The notes under the pieces were generated by a model. That model was not told the origin of the DNA, did no database searches, and saw only the letters and a list, made by a program, of their open reading frames with translations. Below, piece after piece: positions 1-5,509 of a stretch of DNA of 15,596 bases. Source of the stretch: an uncultured Eubacteriales bacterium (GTDB lineage: Bacteria; Bacillota; Clostridia; Oscillospirales; Oscillospiraceae); the NCBI GenBank assembly GCA_900552725.1, contig USAT01000040.1, positions 1 through 15,596 on the forward strand, read 5' to 3'. The position numbers and the translations under genes were made by a program. Position 1 is the stretch's first letter, and the number at the start of each line of letters is the position of its first letter.

Positions 1-202
1 TTTTGGCCGCTGTCCCAAAAGTACCCAAAAGGACAGCTTAAACCTGCGGTTTAAGGATCCGCGCACGCTGTTTTGCATTGCAAATTTGCGGCCTTTTACC
101 ACGCGTTTGCGGAAATTATTTGATATCGCTGCGTATGACGCATTGACGTTCTTCTTGCGCCGCTGCCGCTGATGCGGTGCGACGGTAGAAGATAACTCGC
201 TG

Positions 203-235
203 TACGGCGGCGGCATGTGGTCATGCCGCCCTACG
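203..235 (-). repeat. REP-like palindrome, copy 1 (inverted)
   Basis: The stem GGCGGCATG (209-217) / CATGCCGCC (222-230) has a 4-nt loop. Read on the minus strand it begins CGTAGGGCGG and has loop ACCA, the same order of elements as copy 2 on the plus strand. The stem differs from copy 2 at two adjacent positions on each arm (CA and TG here, GG and CC there), and the pairing is kept. Confidence 0.7.
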
Positions 236-255
236 AAGTTTTATCGGTAGCCGTT

Positions 256-287
256 CCGTAGGGCGGGGTGACCACACCCCGCCGCGC
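256..287 (+). repeat. REP-like palindrome, copy 2
   Basis: The stem GGCGGGGTG (262-270) / CACCCCGCC (275-283) has loop ACCA and is preceded by CGTAG. It lies about 30 bases from copy 1 in opposite orientation, an arrangement like a BIME or REPIN doublet. It could also be read as a strong hairpin in a transcript, but no T tract follows. Confidence 0.7.
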
Positions 288-398
288 AAAATTGTGCGGC
301 AAAGTTCCGCCGGGGTGCGAAACACTCCTCCCCCCCGCCTAATCAGTCCAACTATCATATCATCTTTTAACAAAAAAGCAACACCTATTTTGTATTTC

Positions 399-428
399 TT
401 GACAAAATATCCCGGTTTCCTCTATAAT
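399..428 (+). promoter_or_regulatory. Sigma-A promoter for the CmpB-family gene
   Basis: A consensus TTGACA at 399-404 and a consensus TATAAT at 423-428 are separated by 18 bases. Transcription would start near 435, about 30 bases before the ATG at 466. No operator-like repeat is obvious. Confidence 0.85.
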
Positions 429-465
429 TGAAATCAACTACTGCTGACGCAATGAGGTGCCGTTT

Positions 466-1347
466 ATGAATTGGACACTGCTGTGCCAACTGATCGTGCT
501 GTTTTTCGTGTTCTCCGTGCTGGGCTGGATGATGGAGGTCACGCTGAAATACATCCAATACCACCGGTTCATCAACCGGGGCTTCCTCATCGGCCCCTAC
601 TGCCCCATTTACGGCAGCGGCGTGGTGCTGGTGACGGTGCTGGTGGGCGGCCTGATCGGCATTCGAGGCGGCACCCCCGGCGAGATCTTCCTGGCCGGCT
701 TCTTCATCTGTGGCGGCCTGGAGTACTTCATCAGCTGGTACATGGAAAAGGCCTTCCATGCCCGGTGGTGGGATTACAGCCGCAAGCCCATGAACCTGAA
801 CGGCCGCGTGTGGATCGGCAATCTGATGCTGTTCGGTCTGGCCAGCGTGGTGATCGTGCTGTGGATCGACCCGGTGTACTTCCGGCTCATTGAAAAGCTG
901 CCTTTGTTCTGGCTGCACTTCGCCGCCATCGCCATCGTGGCGCTGCTGGTGTCGGACTGCGTGGTGTCCCATGTGATGATGGACATCGTCCGCAGGGAGA
1001 TCGACGCCCAGGACGGCGACAGCACCGAGGAAATCAGTCTCCGCGTTCACGAACTGCTGCGTGACCGGAATCTGTTCCTGCGCCGTATCCACCAGGCATA
1101 TCCCGAGCTGCAGGCCCGTCCCCGCGCTATGATGGAGCGGCTGAAGCAGGCCCGGAAGGAGTTCAAGGAATCCAACCTTCGGGTAAAGGAGCTGCTGGAC
1201 GAGCTGGCCCGCCGCCGGAAGAACGGCGAGGCCCTGGAGGAGATCACCGCCCGTCTGGAGACGGCTGCCGCCGCTATGAAGGAGCGCCGCGCCAAGCTGC
1301 GCGAGCTGGAGCGGAAACTGCGCCGCCAGCGGGACGACGAGGAATAA
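466..1347 (+). CDS. Putative ABC transporter permease, CmpB family membrane protein
   Basis: The protein is 293 residues. The N-terminal half is a multi-pass membrane domain with about five hydrophobic segments (roughly 4-22, 47-66, 73-90, 115-133, 142-163). It carries motifs typical of the CmpB-type family (Pfam ABC_trans_CmpB): NRGFLIGPYCPIYG after the first segment and WWDYSRKPMNLNGRVW before the fourth. The C-terminal third (about 215-290) is charged, rich in E, K, R and L, and probably a cytoplasmic coiled coil. No ATPase gene is adjacent, so the transporter label is by family name only; substrate and role are unknown. The ATG at 466 is preferred over an in-frame GTG at 457 because GAGGTG (454-459) is the ribosome binding site of the ATG and would be swallowed by the GTG start. 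It is monocistronic: own promoter, and a terminator directly after the stop. Confidence 0.8.
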   Translation: MNWTLLCQLIVLFFVFSVLGWMMEVTLKYIQYHRFINRGFLIGPYCPIYGSGVVLVTVLVGGLIGIRGGTPGEIFLAGFFICGGLEYFISWYMEKAFHARWWDYSRKPMNLNGRVWIGNLMLFGLASVVIVLWIDPVYFRLIEKLPLFWLHFAAIAIVALLVSDCVVSHVMMDIVRREIDAQDGDSTEEISLRVHELLRDRNLFLRRIHQAYPELQARPRAMMERLKQARKEFKESNLRVKELLDELARRRKNGEALEEITARLETAAAAMKERRAKLRELERKLRRQRDDEE

Positions 1348-1354
1348 AAGCGAC

Positions 1355-1389
1355 AAAAATGGACTGTCCTTCAGGACAGTCCATTTTTT
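1355..1389. terminator. Bidirectional intrinsic terminator between convergent genes
   Basis: The arms at 1355-1369 and 1374-1388 pair perfectly over 15 bp (core GGACTGTCC / GGACAGTCC) around a 4-nt loop. A runs on the left and T runs on the right serve as U tracts in both directions. It ends the CmpB-family gene and the minus-strand operon that stops at 1391. Confidence 0.9.
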
Positions 1390-1390
1390 A

Positions 1391-1873
1391 TCAATCGAAG
1401 CCAAACAGGCCCATGATGCGGTGGTACAGATCCTTGTGCTCCTCGTACCAGTCCTTGCGCTCACGCAGCAGACGCTCGGCGTCGGCGTATTCCTCCAGCG
1501 CCTGGCTGGCCTCCAGATAGCCACGGGTCAGCACCCGCATGCGCTTGCTCATGTACTGCATGATGCTCATGATCTTGGCGGGCCGCTCCTGGAAATAGTG
1601 GCCGAAATTCTCGTGGGTGATGACGGTACACGCGGTCTTTTCCAGGGCTACGGCGGTGGCGTTCTGGGGACGGCTCTCCAAAAAGCCCACAATGCCGAAG
1701 AAGCCGTCGGCCTCCACCTCGTTCAGCAGACGCTGGGTGGGCTTGTGATAGTCCACATACAGGGCCACCTGACCGTAGAGCACGTCGTAGATAGCCGACA
1801 CATAATCACCCTGCTGGTAAATGACCTCGCCTTTTTTGAAGATCTTCTCCCCTGCCTCGGGATGGTTCGTCAC
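1391..1873 (-). CDS. Cyclic-nucleotide-binding-domain protein without DNA-binding domain
   Basis: The protein is 160 residues, about one CNB (Crp-type beta-barrel) domain plus a helical tail. Residues 10-95 follow the family pattern: KIFKKGEVIYQQGD at the first strands, a GQVALY strand, then FFGIVGFLESRPQNATAV where the phosphate-binding cassette sits. The usual FGE glutamate of that cassette is isoleucine here (FGI, 59-61), so cAMP or cGMP binding is doubtful. No helix-turn-helix follows; 100-155 is charged helix ending in FGFD. It starts with GTG at 1873; GGCGG lies upstream and no in-frame ATG is available. It is the last gene of the racemase operon, 41 bases after the membrane protein gene. 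It may be a sensor or scaffold of that membrane protein (inference). Confidence 0.75.
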   Translation of the reverse strand: MTNHPEAGEKIFKKGEVIYQQGDYVSAIYDVLYGQVALYVDYHKPTQRLLNEVEADGFFGIVGFLESRPQNATAVALEKTACTVITHENFGHYFQERPAKIMSIMQYMSKRMRVLTRGYLEASQALEEYADAERLLRERKDWYEEHKDLYHRIMGLFGFD

Positions 1874-1914
1874 AGATATCGCCGCCTTTCTGTTATGAGA
1901 TATGATGCTCCGGT

Positions 1915-2334
1915 TTAGAACATCTTGTCAACGTACGCATTCAGCTTTTTCGCGTCGTAGCTGTCCTTATAGGTGGTTTTGAAGCGCTGCACTGTCAGGG
2001 AGTTGAACTGCAGCACCTTGCGGTACTTCATAATTCCGGCCACCAGGCCGAACAAGGCGCAGATGGGGCCGTAGGGCAGCATCTTCACGCAGGTGTAGGC
2101 CAGGGCCGCGATGACGATGATGGAGACCACCACACCGGCGATCTGCTTTTTCGGCTGGATCAGCTTGACCTCCTCGGCGCTGATGATGCCCTCGTCGATC
2201 ATGGTCTGGGCAAAGCGCTTCTGCACGCCGAACTGAGACACCGCCGACAGCACGATGGGCGCCACCGCGAGAAAAGAAAACAGCGTGATGACCGCGTTCC
2301 AAAGAAAAATGTCAAATCCTTCCATGTTGCCCAT
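1915..2334 (-). CDS. Small membrane protein of unknown function
   Basis: The protein is 139 residues and I do not recognise the family. It shows three hydrophobic segments: about 9-33, then two close together at 65-84 and 86-103. A short polar region with PKKQ lies between the first and second segments, and the tail (105-139) is charged and probably cytoplasmic. The start at 2334 has GGAGG ten bases upstream, overlapping the last codons of the racemase gene (TAA at 2340-2342), so only five bases separate the genes and translation is likely coupled. A second in-frame ATG at 2325 is possible. Its position between a racemase and a CNB-domain protein suggests the three act together, but no role can be read from the sequence. 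Confidence 0.7.
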   Translation of the reverse strand: MGNMEGFDIFLWNAVITLFSFLAVAPIVLSAVSQFGVQKRFAQTMIDEGIISAEEVKLIQPKKQIAGVVVSIIVIAALAYTCVKMLPYGPICALFGLVAGIMKYRKVLQFNSLTVQRFKTTYKDSYDAKKLNAYVDKMF

Positions 2335-2339
2335 GCTCG

Positions 2340-3458
2340 TTATTCCTCCGTTTTTGTCATAGTATTGTTGGTATACGCGATGTGCACGTCGCTGCGGCCT
2401 GACAGATACAGCATGTGGCTGTACCGCAGCGAGAAGGACACCGTGTCGCCCACCGCCAGCGGGCGGGGACAGTCGGTCACGTCCAGGATGCAGTGGTCGG
2501 AGCTGCCGCCCACCACGGTGATGCCGCTCTCGCGGGGCTCCAGGGTCTCCAGCTCACCCACGTCGGCCCGGCCCAGGGCCAGCAGGGCACGGCGGCGGAT
2601 GCCGTGGTCGGCGTACTCCGGCGTATGGCCGAAGGCGTCGATGCAGAACTCGCCCTGGGGATAGGTGGGTTTCTCCCGCACCTCGATGACCTCCGCCGTC
2701 AGGGTGAAGGTATCGCTGCGGAGATAGTCCATATCGGTGATGTGCCACAGCCTTTGCAGGTCGTAGCCCAGCAGGATATTCTCGCCGATGCGCAGGTGGT
2801 TGATGCCCCGGGGCATGGTGTCCCAATGCACCAGAGTGTAGGAACTGGTGGCGCCGCCGGAGACGATCTCCAGCTTGCGGCCGATGGTGTCCTCCACCCG
2901 ACCGGCCAGGTCGGTCAGCTGCGTCATCTTCTCCGGCGTAGGCCGGATGGAACCGTAGCAGCTGAGATTCACGCCGATGCCCGCCAGGTGGACATGGGGC
3001 AGGTCCCGCTCCACATGGACGCAGGCGGCCACCAGCTCGTCCGGCTTCCAGAAGCCCTCGCGCAGGTCGCCCAGGTCGGCCATGACGATGACGCTGTGGG
3101 TCCTTCCCTGCCGCAGGCACTCCTGCTCCAGGGCGTCCAGGGTGGCCGTCTCGCTTTGCAGGGACATGTCGCACAGTGCCACGGTGTCCGCCAGCTCGGA
3201 GAGACCGGGGATGCGGATCAGCAGGAAGGGGCCCTCCACGCCTGCGGCGCGGCAGCGGGCCACCTGCTCCAGGCGGCTGGTGCCGATCTGGGACGCGCCC
3301 GCCTTCCGCATGACCTGGGCCACAGGGGGCATGCCCTCCACGCCCTTGACGATGCCGCACACGGCGATGCCGCGCTCATGGCAGCGGGAAATCACCTGGT
3401 AGGCGTTATGATACAGCCTGTCCAGATGGACCTCCAGACAGGGAAATTGCCGGTTCAT
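2340..3458 (-). CDS. PLP-dependent amino acid racemase (alanine/ornithine racemase family)
   Basis: The protein is 372 residues from the ATG at 3458. It has the alanine-racemase N-terminal barrel: FPCLEVHLDRLYHN near the start and the PLP lysine in VCGIVKGV (Lys38 from this start), followed by GTSRLEQV. Later landmarks are GVNLSCYG, SGGATSSYTL and RIGENILLGYD, then a C-terminal barrel domain ending near SHMLYLSGRSDVHIAY. It resembles the Orr/YhfX group, which racemises ornithine, lysine or other amino acids, more than the alanine racemase of cell-wall synthesis. No ornithine-degradation genes are nearby, so the substrate is open. The GTG at 3467 is in frame but sits in the ribosome binding site GAGGTG, hence the ATG is preferred. 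It is the first gene of a three-gene operon. Confidence 0.8.
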   Translation of the reverse strand: MNRQFPCLEVHLDRLYHNAYQVISRCHERGIAVCGIVKGVEGMPPVAQVMRKAGASQIGTSRLEQVARCRAAGVEGPFLLIRIPGLSELADTVALCDMSLQSETATLDALEQECLRQGRTHSVIVMADLGDLREGFWKPDELVAACVHVERDLPHVHLAGIGVNLSCYGSIRPTPEKMTQLTDLAGRVEDTIGRKLEIVSGGATSSYTLVHWDTMPRGINHLRIGENILLGYDLQRLWHITDMDYLRSDTFTLTAEVIEVREKPTYPQGEFCIDAFGHTPEYADHGIRRRALLALGRADVGELETLEPRESGITVVGGSSDHCILDVTDCPRPLAVGDTVSFSLRYSHMLYLSGRSDVHIAYTNNTMTKTEE

Positions 3459-3481
3459 GGGTTTCACCTCGTTTGCGATAT

Positions 3482-3508
3482 TGCCATATTGGCAGTTATA
3501 TTAGTATA
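3482..3508 (-). promoter_or_regulatory. Extended -10 promoter and palindrome upstream of the racemase
   Basis: On the minus strand a TATACT box (3503-3508) is preceded by TGT, giving an extended -10; no good -35 lies at the usual distance. The expected start, near 3496, is directly followed by a palindrome TGCCA-ATA-TGGCA (3482-3494), well placed to be a repressor site. Confidence 0.5.
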
Positions 3509-3563
3509 ACACATCTTTTTCCATAAAGCCACACAAATTTTTCCGCCCGGCCCGCGGATAGAA

Positions 3564-3596
3564 AACAGCCGCCCGTTTCCGACGCGGGCGGCTGTT
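3564..3596 (-). terminator. Intrinsic terminator-like hairpin downstream of flavodoxin
   Basis: A 12-bp GC-rich stem, AACAGCCGCCCG (3564-3575) with CGGGCGGCTGTT (3585-3596), has a 9-nt loop. On the minus strand the stem runs into TTTTCTAT, an acceptable U tract; on the plus strand there is none. It would close a flavodoxin transcript with a 3' untranslated region of about 245 bases and insulate the racemase promoter. Confidence 0.6.
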
Positions 3597-3600
3597 CTCC

Positions 3601-3808
3601 GTAAGAGTGATAGAGAAGAGAGGTGAATAAATTGATTGGGATTACGTTTGTGAAAAGGATAAAGGGATTATGAAATTAAAGGGTTATGTAAGAGGGTGAA
3701 TACAATGGGATCAAGGGTAACAACGAGAGTGTATTGGTTAAAGAGTGTGAGTGAGTAAGTGAAGAGAGTGTGTTTGGGAAGTAAATGATCGTTTTGTAAC
3801 GTTTGGCC
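3601..3808 (-). other. C-rich, G-poor transcript region (possible Rho-loading site), no gene
   Basis: By hand count, plus-strand positions 3601-3780 hold 62 G but only 5 C. A minus-strand transcript running out of flavodoxin would therefore be about one-third C and nearly free of G, unstructured, and followed by a hairpin. That profile matches the C-over-G bubble typical of Rho utilisation sites. Two tiny plus-strand ORFs with Shine-Dalgarno look-alikes (3632-3673 and 3705-3758) are probably chance products of the G and A richness. Confidence 0.45.
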
Positions 3809-4231
3809 TTACTGGGCCAGGGTCTTGCCCAGCTCGCGGCAGGCGTTCAGGGCCGCGTCATCGGGAGCCTCGCAGCAAGTGACGCTTTCGCATACCAGGT
3901 TCAGGCCCGCGTCATTGCAGTCCTTCTCCCAGCTGCGCATCCATTCGCCGTCGCCCCAGCCGTAGGAGCCGAACAGGGCCACGCTGGTGCCGCCCAGACG
4001 GTTCTTGCAGCTGTCGAACATGGGCTGGAAGTCCACTTCCTCCAGCACCTCGCTGCCCATGGCGGGACATCCGAAGGCGATGGCGGAATAGTTCAGCGCA
4101 CCGGCATCCACCTGGTCGGGAGTCATGACGGTGACCTCGGCGCCGACTTCCTTCATGCCCTCGGCCACAGCGTTGGCCATGGCCTCGGTATTGCCGGTGC
4201 CGCTCCAGTAAATTACAGCAGTCTTTTTCAT
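3809..4231 (-). CDS. Flavodoxin
   Basis: The protein is 140 residues, the usual length of a short-chain flavodoxin. It is a soluble one- or two-electron carrier that stands in for ferredoxin when iron is scarce. The FMN phosphate loop is SGTGNTEAMA (10-19) after the first beta strand VIYW. The two flavin-flanking loops are GCPAMGSEVLE (54-64) and GSYGWGDGEWM (88-98). A cysteine pair lies at 119-120. AAAGGA stands about ten bases before the ATG at 4231. It follows the DUF3793 gene by 46 bases on the same strand with no terminator visible between them, so both are probably expressed from the promoter at 5044-5072. Confidence 0.92.
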   Translation of the reverse strand: MKKTAVIYWSGTGNTEAMANAVAEGMKEVGAEVTVMTPDQVDAGALNYSAIAFGCPAMGSEVLEEVDFQPMFDSCKNRLGGTSVALFGSYGWGDGEWMRSWEKDCNDAGLNLVCESVTCCEAPDDAALNACRELGKTLAQ

Positions 4232-4277
4232 GTTTTTGTGTCCTTTCTTGTATTACTAAATTACTTCTTTTTCGTTT

Positions 4278-4829
4278 TCAGCTGGCCACGGTCAGCTGGC
4301 CGATGTCGGAGCCGGAGCGCCACAGAGCACAGTAGATCTCCGTGCACTTGCGGAACTGGGCGAACAGGCGGCGGGCCTTCTCCTCGTCGCCGTAGACCTT
4401 CCACAGGCCGGCGCACTTGAAGTCGCGGGAGCGGTGCTCGATGAAGCCCTGCACATCCTCCGGGGGATAGCTGAGAAACAATCCCACCTCGTGGGGGAAC
4501 TCGCCCTCCTCGCGGAAGCGGCGGATCAGCTTTGCCACGCAGCGCTGGCACCCGGCGCAGCGGTAGCCCGCCTTTTGCAGGATGTCCTGGGCCAGGCTGC
4601 TCTCCAGATCACGCCGCAGCCCGGCGGGACGGTACAGGTACAGCAGCGCCTGATTGTCACGGTACCGGATGGGCAGCAGGCACAGTCCCTTGGGCACCAG
4701 CAGACGGTTGAGGCGGCGGATGTCCGACAGGAGGGACGCCCGGTCATCGCAGGGGCAGGGGAACAGACTGCCCGTTTTGATGCCCGCCAGTGTAGGGGCA
4801 CACTGTTTGATCAACAATTCTTCTGACAT
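4278..4829 (-). CDS. DUF3793 family protein
   Basis: The protein is 183 residues, soluble, with no signal peptide. I recognise the DUF3793 family by FPHEVGLFLSYPPEDVQGFI (111-130) and KCAGLWKVYGDEEKA (138-152). The function is unknown. It is cysteine-rich: CPC at 25-27 and CAGCQRC at 91-97 could bind a metal or Fe-S cluster, though the second may be specific to this protein. Family members are often found in Clostridia near flavodoxin or iron-transport genes, which matches the flavodoxin directly downstream here. GAGGAGG six bases before the ATG at 4829 fixes the start. The gene has a leader of about 200 bases with two hairpin and inverted-repeat units, pointing to regulated expression, perhaps by iron or redox state (inference). 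Confidence 0.85.
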   Translation of the reverse strand: MSEELLIKQCAPTLAGIKTGSLFPCPCDDRASLLSDIRRLNRLLVPKGLCLLPIRYRDNQALLYLYRPAGLRRDLESSLAQDILQKAGYRCAGCQRCVAKLIRRFREEGEFPHEVGLFLSYPPEDVQGFIEHRSRDFKCAGLWKVYGDEEKARRLFAQFRKCTEIYCALWRSGSDIGQLTVAS

Positions 4830-4884
4830 ACGCCGCCTCCTCTCGTCTGCTAGTATGGTGGGGGATGATGTCCGTTATTCGTCA

Positions 4885-4900
4885 GTTAGTATTGTCTAAC
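4885..4900 (-). promoter_or_regulatory. Inverted repeat GTTAG-N6-CTAAC, copy A
   Basis: The arms GTTAG (4885-4889) and CTAAC (4896-4900) enclose six variable bases. Flanks AG-TTAG and CTAACCGT are shared with copy B. The half site is like that of DtxR/IdeR-type iron boxes, but the spacing differs. It lies inside the transcribed leader, so it may act as DNA operator, roadblock or RNA hairpin. Confidence 0.5.
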
Positions 4901-4901
4901 C

Positions 4902-4950
4902 GTACTGTTTTAAAAAAGCTGCCGTGTGGGGCAGTCTCCGAAAACAGTAC
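4902..4950 (-). terminator. Leader hairpin with T tract, unit 1 (possible attenuator)
   Basis: On the minus strand CTGCC and GGCAG (4930-4934, 4919-4923) form a 5-bp stem with a 6-nt loop, followed by six T (4912-4917). A 10-bp outer repeat, GTACTGTTTT (4902-4911) with AAAACAGTAC (4941-4950), encloses the whole. The stem is short, so termination may be partial or conditional. Confidence 0.5.
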
Positions 4951-4959
4951 CTCGCAATA

Positions 4960-4975
4960 GTTAGCACCAGCTAAC
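4960..4975 (-). promoter_or_regulatory. Inverted repeat GTTAG-N6-CTAAC, copy B
   Basis: GTTAG (4960-4964) and CTAAC (4971-4975) lie exactly 75 bases from copy A, with the same flanks (AGTTAG and CTAACCGT) but unrelated spacer bases. Conserved arms with free spacers look more like a protein site than a ligand-binding RNA loop. Confidence 0.5.
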
Positions 4976-4986
4976 CGTCAGGCCTT

Positions 4987-5020
4987 AAAAAAGCTGCCGT
5001 GCTTGGCAGTTCTTTCAAGC
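4987..5020 (-). terminator. Leader hairpin with T tract, unit 2 (possible attenuator)
   Basis: On the minus strand CTGCC (5005-5009) pairs with GGCAG (4994-4998) over a 6-nt loop, followed by six T (4987-4992). An alternative pairing is possible: GCTTG (5016-5020) with CAAGC (5001-5005), which would trap the left arm of the terminator and act as antiterminator. The hairpin begins about 30 bases after the predicted transcription start. Confidence 0.5.
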
Positions 5021-5043
5021 AATTCCCTATCGGAACTATAGGC

Positions 5044-5072
5044 ATTGTAACATAGCTTTCTCTGTTTGGCAA
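5044..5072 (-). promoter_or_regulatory. Promoter of the DUF3793-flavodoxin operon
   Basis: On the minus strand TTGCCA (5067-5072) and TACAAT (5044-5049) stand 17 bases apart, with TGT before the -10 (extended -10). The start near 5037 leaves a leader of about 208 bases before the DUF3793 ATG. The 4830-5173 gap otherwise contains no gene. Confidence 0.8.
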
Positions 5073-5114
5073 GACCTTTTTTCAAAATTTTCCAGATTTT
5101 TTTGAGGGACGCAG

Positions 5115-5140
5115 ACAGGGCAGGGTCTCCCCTGCCCTGT
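5115..5140 (-). terminator. Hairpin downstream of azlD
   Basis: A perfect 11-bp GC-rich stem (5115-5125 with 5130-5140) and 4-nt loop lie 34 bases after the azlD stop. No good U tract follows on the minus strand, so it may protect the 3' end or terminate only partly. It separates the azl operon from the next promoter. Confidence 0.5.
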
Positions 5141-5173
5141 TTCTATCCGAAATGTTGCTGTTTTCCGGGAAAA

Positions 5174-5509
5174 TCAGGCAAAAACCACCTGAACCAGCAC
5201 CATATAGACCACTGTGCCCGCGCCGATGGACAGCAGCACGTTGCGCTTCCACAGGTGCAGCCCCGTCACCACCGCCAGGGCGATCAGCTCCGGCAGGCCG
5301 TGGGGCGCGGCGGCGATGTCCACATTCCGCAGACAGTACACCACCAGCAGGCCCATCATGGCAGCGGGCAGGGTACGGCCCAGATACTCCACCACCTTGG
5401 GGATGGGCTTGTTGTCAGGGAACAGCAGGAAGGGCAGGAACCGGGTGATGATGGTACCCAGCGTCACGGCACCGGCAATCACCAGCGCCTGGGTCGTTGT
5501 CAATGTCAT
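5174..5509 (-). CDS. azlD: AzlD, small subunit of branched-chain amino acid exporter
   Basis: The protein is 111 residues, typical for AzlD, nearly all hydrophobic with four probable membrane segments (about 7-28, 42-60, 70-86, 90-109). TRFLPFLLFPDNKPIPKVVEYLGRTLPAAMMGLLVVY is condensed into the family pattern: a TRFLPF motif near residue 22 and LGRTLPAAMMGLL near 43. With AzlC it forms a transporter thought to export branched-chain amino acids or their analogues. The start is the ATG at 5509, which overlaps the azlC stop as ATGA; GGAGG lies eight bases upstream inside azlC. A longer in-frame reading back to 5608 would run through azlC and was not used. Confidence 0.9.
   Translation of the reverse strand: MTLTTTQALVIAGAVTLGTIITRFLPFLLFPDNKPIPKVVEYLGRTLPAAMMGLLVVYCLRNVDIAAAPHGLPELIALAVVTGLHLWKRNVLLSIGAGTVVYMVLVQVVFA

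Larger units (their letters stand above)
1..398. other. Non-coding stretch with hairpins, no gene seen
   Basis: No ORF with a plausible ribosome binding site is visible on either strand. It holds an imperfectly understood cluster of hairpins: GCTGTCC (9-15) facing GGACAGC (31-37), overlapping at its end an 8-bp stem CTTAAACC (37-44) / GGTTTAAG (48-55) with a 3-nt loop, then the pair of REP-like palindromes at 203-290. The left end may be the tail of a neighbouring unit outside the window: frame 1 is open from the window edge to a TAA at 52-54, but it is too short to call. Confidence 0.7.

Noticed and set aside
385..1524. 379-codon minus-strand frame over the CmpB-family gene
   Set aside because: It crosses the bidirectional terminator and two real genes, and its translation is repetitive in H and Q, as in antisense shadows.
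3632..3758. Two tiny plus-strand ORFs (13 and 17 residues) each with a Shine-Dalgarno-like GAGGTG or GAGGGTGA
   Set aside because: The region is so rich in G and A that such sites arise by chance; no promoter is placed in front of them, and the second start ATG has no conserved context to judge. They remain only a weak possibility.
4885..5037. A known metal riboswitch (NiCo/czcD or yybP type) in the flavodoxin leader
   Set aside because: I could not find the conserved loop sequences of either class; the repeated hairpin-plus-inverted-repeat pattern differs.
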